Origin: Lentzea kentuckyensis
GTDB lineage: Bacteria > Actinomycetota > Actinomycetes > Mycobacteriales > Pseudonocardiaceae
Direction: 5' to 3'
Assembly (NCBI RefSeq): GCF_002150765.1
Contig: NZ_MUYM01000020.1
Coordinates: 47,589 to 92,128, forward strand
Length of the DNA: 44,540 nt
Shown: positions 1 to 7,218 of the stretch, in pieces
Position numbering within the stretch: position 1 is the stretch's first letter
Layout of the letters: each line of letters begins with the position of its first letter
Program-made: the position numbers and the translations under genes
The notes under the pieces: model-generated
What the model was told of the DNA's origin: nothing
Databases searched by the model: none
The model's input: the letters and a program-made list of their open reading frames with translations, nothing else

Positions 1-76
1 GGGCGGGGGTCGGCGCCGCGAGGTGCCCTGCTGAGCACCGGGAGCGTCTGGCGGTGATTGTGGTCGCCGCACTGGG

Positions 77-82
77 TAGGCT
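77..82 (+). promoter_or_regulatory. Putative -10 box for the DUF3107 gene
   Basis: TAGGCT fits the actinobacterial TANNNT -10 pattern. A weak -35 candidate, GTGATT at 54-59, lies 17 bp upstream. A GGAGG ribosome site follows at 107-111. The assignment rests on pattern only. Confidence 0.35.
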
Positions 83-116
83 CAGGATCAGTTTCTCTTT
101 GAGCACGGAGGTCAGC

Positions 117-341
117 GTGGAGGTCAGGATCGGCGTCGCGGACAGCCCGCGGGAACTCGTCGTGACCAGTGAGCTCAACCCGTCAGATGTTGAGGCTCTG
201 GTGGCGGACGCGGTGTCCGGCAAGTCCAGCGTGCTGTCGCTGGTGGACGCCAAGGGTGCGCGGTTCGTCGTGCCCGCTGGCCGCGTCGCGTACGTGGAGA
301 TCGGCCCGCAGGACTCGCGCAAGGTCGGGTTCGGCGCCTGA
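117..341 (+). CDS. DUF3107 family small protein (TB9.4/Rv3208A-like)
   Basis: A 74-residue protein of the DUF3107 family, a small conserved actinobacterial protein of unknown function. I chose the GTG at 117 because GGAGG at 107-111 sits 5 bp before it and the protein then begins MEVRIGVADSPREL, the usual family start; the frame is open further upstream to 54 but that stretch looks non-coding. The family core is visible in ELVVTSELNPSDVEALV and the ending RVAYVEIG. In M. tuberculosis (recalled) the homologue Rv3208A lies beside the TetR gene Rv3208. Here an oxygenase/hydrolase block separates it from the equivalent TetR gene at 3137. A palindromic repeat at 349-403 follows 8 bp after the stop and probably ends transcription. 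Confidence 0.85.
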   Translation: MEVRIGVADSPRELVVTSELNPSDVEALVADAVSGKSSVLSLVDAKGARFVVPAGRVAYVEIGPQDSRKVGFGA

Positions 342-348
342 GTCGTTC

Positions 349-403
349 AACGATGAAGGGACCCTTCATCCACCTGACGTGGATGAAGGGTCCCTTCATC
401 GTT
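349..403. repeat. Nested palindromic repeat, copy 1 (probable bidirectional terminator)
   Basis: The arms at 349-373 and 379-403 are perfect 25-base inverted complements around the 5-base centre CTGAC. Each arm is itself a 19-base palindrome with core GATGAAGGGACCCTTCATC, so the RNA could fold as one long hairpin or as two small ones. It lies between the convergent ends of the DUF3107 gene (stop 341) and the DUF4873 gene (stop 406). A second copy is at 18747-18801. Position suggests a two-way terminator or a REP-like element. Confidence 0.85.
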
Positions 404-405
404 TG

Positions 406-711
406 CTAGGCGGGTTCTTGGATCTTGTAGGGCGGGGTGGAGATGCCGCTGATGCGGTAGCGGTTCCAAGGGTCGGGATCGGTCAGGGTGCCCTGGGCCT
501 CGCCGGTGGGAGTGCGCAGGAGAGCGGTGCGGGTGCCGGCCTCTGTGCGGGTGGTGACCTCGTCGTTCTGCTTGATCCGGCCGTACCAGTGGTAGCGGCC
601 GTCGATCGGCTGGAAGTAGCCGCGCAGCTCGACCTCGACGCTCACCTCGTCGGAACCGAAGACGAGGGTCGCTGAACCGGTGTAGCCCTCTTCGTCGTGC
701 TCGTCGCTCAT
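406..711 (-). CDS. DUF4873 domain protein
   Basis: A 101-residue acidic protein matching DUF4873, recognisable by GYTGSATLVF near the N-terminus and the central GYFQPIDGRYHWYGRI. From family knowledge, this domain is found alone or as the C-terminal part of actinobacterial flavin monooxygenases; its function is unknown. The ATG at 711 directly abuts the TAG stop of the TetR gene upstream (TAGATG), so the two genes are almost surely one transcript with coupled translation. The opposite side of that regulator carries a diiron oxygenase and a hydrolase, so a supporting role in the same oxidation pathway is plausible (inference). No signal peptide or membrane segment is seen. Confidence 0.8.
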   Translation of the reverse strand: MSDEHDEEGYTGSATLVFGSDEVSVEVELRGYFQPIDGRYHWYGRIKQNDEVTTRTEAGTRTALLRTPTGEAQGTLTDPDPWNRYRISGISTPPYKIQEPA

Positions 712-1395
712 CTAGTCCACCAATCGGAGTGGGGTGAGTGGCTTCGCCGGGTCGGCCTGGACGCCGGCCGAGCGGAGCAGTCCGTCGATGGCGTGCCAGA
801 TGATCGTGGCGAGGTAATCGCTGAGGTTCTCCCTGGACATGGTCTGGCGGTCGAGCCACCAGTCGCCCGCGTTCTGCACCATGCCGACGAGCGCGTGCGC
901 CCACGGCTCCGCGCCGCCGGAGTCCATGTCGAACGCCCGCAGGTAGTCGCCGAGGATCCGGGCCAGGGTGTTCGCGATGAGGTTCTTGTCCTCCTGCACG
1001 ACGTCCTTCTCGACCGGCCGGTCGAGAAATGACCCCTTCACCACGAACCGGTAGAGGTTCGGGTTGTCCTCGACCACGGACAGGTAGGCGTCCACGATCC
1101 GCCGGATGCGGTCCTTGATCGGTCCGTCGGCGGCGAGCGCCGGGCCCATCCGTTCCATCAGCAGCTCGGTGGCGCGCTGGCCGACCGCGAGGTACAGGTC
1201 GGACTTGTCGGTGAAGTGCCGGTACAGCACGGGCTTGCTGACGCCGGCCTCCGCGGCCACGTCCTCCATGCCGACGTCGGGGCCCTTCCTCGCCACGGCG
1301 GCGATCGTGGCCTCCACGAACTCCGCCCTGCGCTGTTCGCGATGACCCTTCCACCGCTCACGTCGCGCGTCCGGCCCCTTGACAGTGCGTGCCAT
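712..1395 (-). CDS. TetR family transcriptional regulator
   Basis: A 227-residue TetR-type repressor. The N-terminal helix-turn-helix is clear around residues 45-75 (VGMEDVAAEAGVSKPVLYRH followed by FTDKSDLY). The rest is the usual helical ligand and dimer domain, with a Trp-rich patch (NAGDWWLDRQ) that may line a hydrophobic pocket. I chose the ATG at 1395; the frame is open to 1437, but that stretch contains the operator-like repeats and does not look coding. The gene is divergent from the diiron oxygenase at 1457 and cotranscribed with the DUF4873 gene. The GTAAC repeats between the two starts make autoregulation and control of the oxygenase-hydrolase pair the natural model. The ligand is unknown, perhaps an acyl or aromatic compound. 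Confidence 0.88.
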   Translation of the reverse strand: MARTVKGPDARRERWKGHREQRRAEFVEATIAAVARKGPDVGMEDVAAEAGVSKPVLYRHFTDKSDLYLAVGQRATELLMERMGPALAADGPIKDRIRRIVDAYLSVVEDNPNLYRFVVKGSFLDRPVEKDVVQEDKNLIANTLARILGDYLRAFDMDSGGAEPWAHALVGMVQNAGDWWLDRQTMSRENLSDYLATIIWHAIDGLLRSAGVQADPAKPLTPLRLVD

Positions 1396-1414
1396 GTGAC
1401 GCACGCTACCAGAA

Positions 1415-1441
1415 GTAACCGTTACCTCAAGTAACACTTAC
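1415..1441. promoter_or_regulatory. Candidate TetR operator in the divergent promoter
   Basis: The perfect palindrome GTAACCGTTAC (1415-1425) is followed by the near copy GTAACACTTAC (1431-1441), with a 16-base period. The repeats lie between the divergent starts of the TetR gene (1395) and the diiron oxygenase gene (1457). The second copy runs right up to the GGGGAGGG ribosome site of the oxygenase, which suits repression. Confidence 0.6.
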
Positions 1442-1456
1442 CGGGGAGGGCAACCG

Positions 1457-2344
1457 ATGAGGGTCGCCGATCGGGAGAAGACGGCGGAGAGGCTGCTGAA
1501 GTCGTCCGCGGAGAAGTTCTACGACCCAGAGGTGGACATCGACTGGTCCGCACCTCTGGTGGACGGTCTCTTCTACATCCCTGAACAGCGCATTTCGCTC
1601 TACGGCACGCCCCTCTACGAGTCCCTGACCCACGAGCAGCGCATCGAGCTGTCCAAGCACGAGTTGGCGTCCATCGCCTCGGTGGGCCTGTGGTTCGAGC
1701 TGTTGCTGATGCAGATGCTGGTCAAGGTCGTCTACAACACCGACCCGACGTCGCGGCACGCCCAGTACGCGCTGACCGAGGTGGCCGACGAGTGCCGGCA
1801 CTCGACGATGTTCGCGCGCCTGGTCGAACGGATCGGCTGCCCGCCCTACGGCCCGGTGCGGACGACCCACCGGCTGGGCAAGCTGCTGCCGACCATCGGT
1901 TACGGCCCCGCGATGTACGGCTCGATCCTGGTCGCCGAGGAGATCCTCGACCGGCTGCAGCGCGAGGCGATGAACGACGAGACCGTTCAGCCGATCGTGC
2001 GGATGGTGAACCGCATCCACGTGCTGGAGGAGGCCCGGCACGTGCGGTTCGCGCGGGAGGAACTGCTGCGCGGGATGGGCGAGCTCAAGGGCTACGAGCT
2101 GCCGTACCAGAAGTGGCTGGTCGGGTACGTGTCGATGATGATCACGCGCACGATCATCAACCCGGACGTGTACGCCGCCGTCGGCCTGGACGTGCGCGAG
2201 GCGCGCCGGCAGGCACTGGGCAACGAGCGCTTCCAGGAGACCATTCGCTGGTCGGGGGAACGGATCATGTCGTTCCTGGATGAGGCCGGACTCGTCGGAA
2301 AGCCGGGGATGCGCTCATGGCGTCGTTCGTTCTTGATCGGCTGA
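1457..2344 (+). CDS. AurF-like diiron oxygenase
   Basis: A 295-residue all-helical protein resembling the p-aminobenzoate N-oxygenase AurF family (PF11583). Members use a carboxylate/histidine diiron centre to oxidise a substrate with O2. Candidate metal ligands are in the helices SKHELASIAS, TEVADECRHS and LEEARHVRFAREEL, the last being typical of the family. The ATG at 1457 is preceded by GGGGAGGG at 1443-1450. The 3' end overlaps the alpha/beta hydrolase by 28 bp, so the two are translated together. The TetR gene is divergent. Substrate cannot be told from sequence; oxidation of a lipid or aromatic compound followed by hydrolysis is a guess. No signal peptide is seen, so it should be cytoplasmic. 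Confidence 0.82.
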   Translation: MRVADREKTAERLLKSSAEKFYDPEVDIDWSAPLVDGLFYIPEQRISLYGTPLYESLTHEQRIELSKHELASIASVGLWFELLLMQMLVKVVYNTDPTSRHAQYALTEVADECRHSTMFARLVERIGCPPYGPVRTTHRLGKLLPTIGYGPAMYGSILVAEEILDRLQREAMNDETVQPIVRMVNRIHVLEEARHVRFAREELLRGMGELKGYELPYQKWLVGYVSMMITRTIINPDVYAAVGLDVREARRQALGNERFQETIRWSGERIMSFLDEAGLVGKPGMRSWRRSFLIG

Positions 2345-3096
2345 ACGTCGTCGAGTCGGGAGACTCGACCTCCGACGTGACGGCGGTCCTGCTGCACGGC
2401 TGGACCATGGACCACACGACGTGGGACCGCGTCACCGCCGCTCTGCCCGGCCGGGTGGTCCGGTACGACGTGCGCGGTCACGGGAAGTCCACCGGCGCGG
2501 GAACGATCTCCGAGCTCGCCGACGACCTGGCGGCGGTGCTGGAGGAGCGCGTCCCGACCGGGCGGATCGTGCTGGCCGGGCACTCGCTGGGCGGCATGAC
2601 GATCATGGCGCTGGCCGAGCAACGTCCCGAGTTGTTCTCGCGTGTGACGGGGGTGGCGCTCGTGGCCACGTCGTGCGGGAACCTGCCCCGGCTGAGCGGT
2701 GTGGAGCGGCTCGCGGGGAAGTGGCTGATCAGGCGGCCGAAGGTCGGGTTCGGCCGCCTGATCACGCCTGGCCTGCGGGTGACGTTCGGGCGTCGGCCGC
2801 GCTGGGCCGACGTGCGGGCCGCGGCGGCGATGGCGGGGAACACGACCGGTGCGGCGTTCGTCGGGATCCGCGAGGAGCTGACGCTGCACCAGCGGCGGGA
2901 GGCGCTGGCGGTGCTGGCGGAGATCCCCACCGTGGTGATGGCCGGGTCGTGGGACCTGCTCACGCCGATGCGGCACTCGCGGGTGCTGGCGGAGGCGCTG
3001 CCGAGCGCCGAGTTCGTGATCTACCCGAAGAGCGGGCACATGCTGCCGTTGGAACGGTCCGAGGACGTGGCCAGGCGGATCGCCGCACTGATGTAG
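2317..3096 (+). CDS. Alpha/beta hydrolase
   Basis: A 259-residue cytoplasmic alpha/beta hydrolase. The oxyanion region is LLHGWTMDH, the nucleophile elbow is GHSLGG with Ser90, and the likely acid and base are Asp213 (AGSWDLLTP) and His241 (KSGHMLPLE), a complete triad. The ATG at 2317 lies inside the end of the oxygenase gene (28 bp overlap), so they form one operon. A long GC hairpin with flanking A and T runs follows directly after the stop (3097-3128). Probable esterase or lactonase working with the oxygenase; the substrate is unknown. Confidence 0.88.
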   Translation: MASFVLDRLNVVESGDSTSDVTAVLLHGWTMDHTTWDRVTAALPGRVVRYDVRGHGKSTGAGTISELADDLAAVLEERVPTGRIVLAGHSLGGMTIMALAEQRPELFSRVTGVALVATSCGNLPRLSGVERLAGKWLIRRPKVGFGRLITPGLRVTFGRRPRWADVRAAAAMAGNTTGAAFVGIREELTLHQRREALAVLAEIPTVVMAGSWDLLTPMRHSRVLAEALPSAEFVIYPKSGHMLPLERSEDVARRIAALM

Positions 3097-3128
3097 CGAA
3101 AAGGGCCCGCGCGAGCGGGCCCTTTTCG
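3097..3128. terminator. Bidirectional rho-independent terminator
   Basis: A perfect 14-bp stem (CGAAAAGGGCCCGC, loop GCGA, then its complement) runs from 3097 to 3128. A and T runs flank the GC core, so it can work on both strands. It separates the convergent hydrolase gene (stop 3096) and TetR gene (stop 3137). Confidence 0.9.
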
Positions 3129-3136
3129 TGGTGTCG

Positions 3137-3766
3137 TCAGTGCTGGAGCGGGAAACCGCCGCCGATGCCGCGCCACGCGAGGTTCGAGATCAGCGCAACG
3201 GCGTCTTCCTTGGGCACGCGGCGGTTGTCCGCGAGCCACGACCGGGCGGTGACCTGTGAGAGGCCGACCAGGCCGACGGCCAGCAGCCGGGCGCGCTCGG
3301 GGTCGAGGCCGGCGTCCGCGGTGATGGTGTCGGTGATCGCGTCGACGGAGTCCGTGGTGGCGCGCTCGACGGCGGACTGCACGGACGGCTCTGAGCGCAG
3401 GTCGGACTCGAAGACCATGCGGAAGGCCTGGCCCTCGCTGTCCACGAAGTCGTAGAAGGCGGCCACGGCGGCGCGCACGCGCAGCTTGTTGTCCGTCGAG
3501 GAGGCGATGGCGGTGCGCACGCGGCCGACCAGCTCGTCCACATGGGACTCGAGCAGGGCCATGTACAGCTCCAGCTTGCCGGGGAAGTGCTGGTACAGCA
3601 CCGGCTTGGACACGCCCGCGCGCTCGGCGATCTCGTCCATCGCCGCGGCGTGGTAGCCGTTGGCGACGAACACGTCCTGCGCCGCTGCCAGCAGTTGCGC
3701 GCGGCGGGCGGTGCGCGGCAGTCGAACGCCCCTGCCTGCGGGTGCGCTCTGCGCCGTCTCCGTCAT
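3137..3766 (-). CDS. TetR family regulator (Rv3208-like)
   Basis: A 209-residue TetR regulator. The recognition region is AMDEIAERAGVSKPVLYQHF near residues 35-55, after RTARRAQLLAAAQDVF. I chose the ATG at 3766 because a GGAGG site stands about 5 bp upstream; the frame is open further to 3862, but that part reads as non-coding. By position and sequence style it corresponds to M. tuberculosis Rv3208 (recalled), whose neighbours are the DUF3152 and MoeZ genes, as here. It is divergent from the hydrolase at 3892. A weak inverted motif, TTACTCGCTGGTAG at 3831-3844, may be its operator. Ligand unknown. Confidence 0.87.
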   Translation of the reverse strand: MTETAQSAPAGRGVRLPRTARRAQLLAAAQDVFVANGYHAAAMDEIAERAGVSKPVLYQHFPGKLELYMALLESHVDELVGRVRTAIASSTDNKLRVRAAVAAFYDFVDSEGQAFRMVFESDLRSEPSVQSAVERATTDSVDAITDTITADAGLDPERARLLAVGLVGLSQVTARSWLADNRRVPKEDAVALISNLAWRGIGGGFPLQH

Positions 3767-3891
3767 GGTGCCTCCAGCACGAGTGATCGGCCGTCGGAGA
3801 GGGGTGGCCTGACCGAGGCGTGACGCAACCTTACTCGCTGGTAGCTCACATCCGGGAACCATCCGGAGCTTCTTTCCCGCATCCTGGTCCG

Positions 3892-4845
3892 GTGAGCACG
3901 CTGATCCCCGCCCCGCTGTCCACGGTCGCCCTGCCGCCGCTGGACAAGTCGCAGACGCCGTGGCCAGGTGAGTTCCACCAGGTCGATGATCACGAGGTGC
4001 ACGTCAGGGTCACGCCTGGCGACGGGCCTCCTGCCGTCTACGTACACGGGCTCGGCGGGTCCGCGACCAACTGGACGGACCTGGCGGCCCAGCTCCGCGA
4101 ACATGTCACCGGCTACTCGATCGACCTGCCGGGGTTCGGGCGTTCCGAGCCGATTCCCGGCTACGACTTCAGCCTCGCCACGCACGCCCGCACGGTGATC
4201 AAGTACCTGGAGACGCTGAACGGGCCCGTGCACCTGTTCGGCAACTCCATGGGCGGCGCGATCTCGGTCATCACGGCCGCGACCAGGCCGGATCTGGTGA
4301 AGACGCTCACCCTCGTGAGCCCGGCCGTCCCTGATCTGCGGCCGCGGCTCGACCGCATGTCTGACCCGCGGATGGCCCTCGCGGTCCTGCCGATCATCGG
4401 GTCCAAGGTGCGCAGGGAACTCGCCAAGCTGACCGCGCACGAGCGCACGAAGCAGATGCTCGACCTCTGCTTCGCCGACCCGAGCGTGGTGCCCGACCAC
4501 CGCATCGAGGAGTCGATCAGGGAGAACGAGGAGCGCGCCCGGCAGCAGTGGGCGGCACAGGCGCTCAACCGCAGCACGTTCGGGTTGATGCAGAGCTGGC
4601 TCACACCGGGCCCTAAGTCGCTCTGGCGGTTGTTGCCGCTGGTCAAGCCACCCACACTGGTGTTGTGGGGGGAGAACGACCGGCTCGTCAGCGTGCGGAA
4701 GGGGCCGCGGACGGCCAGGCTGCTGCCCAGGGGACGACTGTTGGTGCTTCCGCGCACCGGCCACGTCGCCCAGATCGAGCGGCCGGCCACCGTGGCCAGG
4801 GCCGTGCTGGGCATGTGGGAGGCGGTCGACCGACACACATGGTGA
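3892..4845 (+). CDS. Alpha/beta hydrolase
   Basis: A 317-residue alpha/beta hydrolase of the epoxide hydrolase/esterase type. Counting from the GTG at 3892, it shows the oxyanion segment YVHGLGGSATNW, nucleophile Ser119 in GNSMGG, acid Asp263 (WGENDRLVS) and base His291 (TGHVAQIE). An alternative GTG at 3820 would add 24 residues that look unlike a protein start and would cover a possible operator, so I prefer 3892; the choice is not certain. It sits between the divergent TetR gene and the DUF3152 gene, which starts 41 bp after its stop. Cytoplasmic; substrate unknown. Confidence 0.85.
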   Translation: MSTLIPAPLSTVALPPLDKSQTPWPGEFHQVDDHEVHVRVTPGDGPPAVYVHGLGGSATNWTDLAAQLREHVTGYSIDLPGFGRSEPIPGYDFSLATHARTVIKYLETLNGPVHLFGNSMGGAISVITAATRPDLVKTLTLVSPAVPDLRPRLDRMSDPRMALAVLPIIGSKVRRELAKLTAHERTKQMLDLCFADPSVVPDHRIEESIRENEERARQQWAAQALNRSTFGLMQSWLTPGPKSLWRLLPLVKPPTLVLWGENDRLVSVRKGPRTARLLPRGRLLVLPRTGHVAQIERPATVARAVLGMWEAVDRHTW

Positions 4846-4885
4846 CGAACACCGGCCATACGGGGGGTGTGGGACCCTGGGCAAC

Positions 4886-5878
4886 GTGAATCGCGCCCCC
4901 GAGCGAGGACGAACTGATCCGTCGGCTGACCGCTATCGCCGCGGCGAGCGCCGGACCAGCGCCGAACCGCTCGCGGCTGCCTGGGAACCCGACGGCACGG
5001 CCCAGCACCGCAGACCCCGCAAGCGCGGCGGCGTGAAGAAGCTCGTCTCCAACTACGGGTGGCGCATCTACGCGATCCCGGTCCTGCTCGTGCTGACCGC
5101 GCTGGTGGTGCTCGACACGGTGCAGCCGAAGACGCCCCCGGCAGGTGGGGCGGCCGACAACCGGGCCGACACGTCCACCTCCACGCCGGAGGTGCCTCCG
5201 GCGGAGGTGCAGGCCCAGAAGCCGAAGCTGGACATCCCCACCGCCGAACTGCCGGCCGGACCGGCGTTCTCCGAGAACGGCGTCGGCACCTGGCGGGCGA
5301 TCGCGGGCGGCGGGGCCAGGGTGGGCGAGGGCAACGCGCGGACGTTCCGCAAGTACGCCATCGCCATCGAGGACGGCGTGCAGCCCGCCGACTACAACAA
5401 CGACGACGCGGCGTTCGCGCGGACCGTCGAGGGGATCCTGTCCGACCCGCGCAGCTGGATCGGCACCAAGCAGGTCGCGCTGCAGCGGGTCGAGGCGAAC
5501 CAGAACCCGGACTTCGTCGTGAGCCTGACCACCACGAAGACGACGCACACCATCTGCGGCCGGGAGATCCCGTTCGAGACGTCGTGCTACGACAAGCCGA
5601 GCAAGCGGGTCGTCATCAACGTCGCCCGCTGGGTGCGCGGGGCGATGGCTTACGGGTCCGACATCCCCGGCTACCGGACCTACGTGATCAACCACGAGGT
5701 CGGCCACGCGCTGGGCAACAACCACGCGGCGTGTGCGGAGAACGACGCACCGGCGCCGGTGATGATGCAGCAGACGTTCGGCGTGGCGAACAACTTCGTG
5801 TCGCAGCTCAACGCGGGTCAGGACGTGGTGCCCGCGGACGGCAAGATCTGCAAGCCGAACCCGTTTCCCGCTGGCTGA
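4886..5878 (+). CDS. DUF3152 membrane-anchored putative zinc protease
   Basis: A 330-residue protein (GTG start) with a basic, disordered N-terminus (residues 1-60), a single membrane segment at about 61-79 (IYAIPVLLVLTALVVLDTV), a Pro/Thr-rich linker and an extracellular DUF3152 domain from about residue 120. The domain contains NHEVGHALGNNH: His270, Glu271, His274 and His280 match the HExxHxxGxxH zinc signature of metzincin-like peptidases. A downstream VMMQQT could serve as the Met-turn. Two Cys pairs (TICGREIPFETSC and later AAC/KIC) may form disulphides outside the cell. It corresponds to Rv3207c in the moeZ neighbourhood (recalled). Protease activity is inferred from the motif. Confidence 0.85.
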   Translation: MNRAPERGRTDPSADRYRRGERRTSAEPLAAAWEPDGTAQHRRPRKRGGVKKLVSNYGWRIYAIPVLLVLTALVVLDTVQPKTPPAGGAADNRADTSTSTPEVPPAEVQAQKPKLDIPTAELPAGPAFSENGVGTWRAIAGGGARVGEGNARTFRKYAIAIEDGVQPADYNNDDAAFARTVEGILSDPRSWIGTKQVALQRVEANQNPDFVVSLTTTKTTHTICGREIPFETSCYDKPSKRVVINVARWVRGAMAYGSDIPGYRTYVINHEVGHALGNNHAACAENDAPAPVMMQQTFGVANNFVSQLNAGQDVVPADGKICKPNPFPAG

Positions 5879-5957
5879 GACGGCTTTCCAACCGGGAAGA
5901 GTCCAGGCAGGGTAGACGTTGTCTCGGACACGGAGACATTCGTCGAGGAGGACCAGC

Positions 5958-7130
5958 ATGGCGCTTCCGCCGCTCGTTGAGCCAGCCGCGGAGCTGACCA
6001 AGGAAGAAGTCGCGCGCTACAGCCGGCACCTGATCATCCCGGACGTCGGGGTGGACGGGCAGAAGCGGCTGAAGAACGCGAAGGTGCTCGTCGTCGGCGC
6101 GGGCGGCCTGGGCAGCCCGGCACTGCTGTACCTGGCCGCGGCCGGGGTCGGCACGCTCGGCGTCGTCGACTTCGACGTCGTGGACGAGTCGAACCTGCAG
6201 CGTCAGGTCATTCACGGCCAGTCCGACGTCGGCCGCCCCAAGGCGGAGTCCGCACGCGACTCGGTCGCCGAGATCAACCCGTTCGTGAAGGTCGTGCTGC
6301 ACCAGACGCATCTCAACTCCGAGAACGCGCTGGAGATCTTCCGCGACTACGACCTGATCCTGGACGGCACCGACAACTTCGCCACGCGCTACCTGGTGAA
6401 CGATGCCGCGGTGCTGCTGGGCAAGCCGTACGTGTGGGGCTCGATCTTCCGGTTCGAGGGCCAGGTCAGCGTCTTCTGGGAGGACGCGCCGGACGGCCAG
6501 GGCCTGAACTACCGCGACCTCTACCCGGAGCCGCCGCCTCCCGGCATGGTCCCCTCCTGCGCCGAGGGTGGCGTGCTGGGCGTGCTGTGCGCGTCGATCG
6601 GCTCGATCATGGTGACCGAGGCGATCAAGCTGCTCACGGGCATCGGCGACCCGCTGCTGGGCCGTCTGATGGTCTACGACGCGCTGGAGATGTCGTACCG
6701 GACCATCAAGATCCGCAAGGACCCGGAGTCCCCGAAGATCACCGAGCTGATCGACTACGAGGCGTTCTGCGGGGTCGTGTCCACGGACGCGCAGCAGGCG
6801 GCCGCGGGCAACACGATCACGCCGCTCGAGCTCAAGCACAAGCAGGAGTCCGGTGAGGACTTCCTGCTGGTGGACGTGCGCGAGCCGCACGAGTTCGAGA
6901 TCGTCCGGATCCCCGGTTCGGTGCTGATCCCGAAGGACAAGATCCTGTCCGGCGAGGCGTTCTCGGAACTGCCGCAGGACAAGCCGTTGGTGCTGCACTG
7001 CAAGTCCGGTGCACGCTCGGCGGAGGCGCTCGCGGCGCTGCACAAGGCGGGCTTCTCCGACGCCGTGCACGTCGGTGGCGGTGTGCTGGCCTGGGCCCGC
7101 GAAGTCGACCCCAGCCTGCCGACGTACTAA
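5958..7130 (+). CDS. moeZ: MoeZ: adenylyltransferase/sulfurtransferase (MoeB-rhodanese fusion)
   Basis: A 390-residue fusion of an E1-like ThiF/MoeB adenylation domain (about 1-275) and a C-terminal rhodanese domain (about 290-390). The nucleotide loop is VVGAGGLGSPALLY; SCAEGGVLGV holds the conserved loop Cys; the rhodanese loop is HCKSGARS with Cys348. From family knowledge, MoeZ adenylates and thiolates the C-termini of small sulfur carriers such as MoaD and CysO, supplying molybdopterin and cysteine synthesis. I chose the ATG at 5958 because GAGGAG lies at 5945-5950; the longer frame from 5919 has no support. The nitrate reductase encoded just downstream needs molybdopterin, though MoeZ is part of the conserved backbone here. 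A hairpin at 7146-7189 follows. Confidence 0.93.
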   Translation: MALPPLVEPAAELTKEEVARYSRHLIIPDVGVDGQKRLKNAKVLVVGAGGLGSPALLYLAAAGVGTLGVVDFDVVDESNLQRQVIHGQSDVGRPKAESARDSVAEINPFVKVVLHQTHLNSENALEIFRDYDLILDGTDNFATRYLVNDAAVLLGKPYVWGSIFRFEGQVSVFWEDAPDGQGLNYRDLYPEPPPPGMVPSCAEGGVLGVLCASIGSIMVTEAIKLLTGIGDPLLGRLMVYDALEMSYRTIKIRKDPESPKITELIDYEAFCGVVSTDAQQAAAGNTITPLELKHKQESGEDFLLVDVREPHEFEIVRIPGSVLIPKDKILSGEAFSELPQDKPLVLHCKSGARSAEALAALHKAGFSDAVHVGGGVLAWAREVDPSLPTY

Positions 7131-7145
7131 CGAGACTGGGCTGTT

Positions 7146-7189
7146 CGGGTGGTGGTGTGGAAAAGCCGCGTGTCGCGGTCCACCACCCG
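7146..7189 (+). terminator. Putative terminator after moeZ
   Basis: CGGGTGGTGG (7146-7155) pairs with CCACCACCCG (7180-7189). A second small hairpin, CCGCG-TGT-CGCGG, lies within the loop. There is no T run, so its strength is uncertain. Confidence 0.5.
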
Positions 7190-7204
7190 GACGGTCTAGC
7201 CAGG

Positions 7205-7210
7205 TAGCGT
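7205..7210 (+). promoter_or_regulatory. Putative -10 box, leaderless promoter
   Basis: TAGCGT ends 8 bases before the GTG at 7219, and no ribosome site is visible, which suggests a leaderless transcript. The same hexamer at the same kind of distance precedes the nitrate reductase gene (8073-8078). Confidence 0.45.
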
Positions 7211-7218
7211 GCGCGATC

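Noticed and set aside
1..53. Possible 3' end of an upstream gene at the window edge
   Set aside because: Two frames are open to stops at 40-42 and 55-57, but too few residues exist to tell whether either is real.
3820..3891. Earlier GTG start for the alpha/beta hydrolase
   Set aside because: The added 24 residues look non-coding and overlap a possible operator; GTG 3892 gives a more protein-like start. Not fully excluded.
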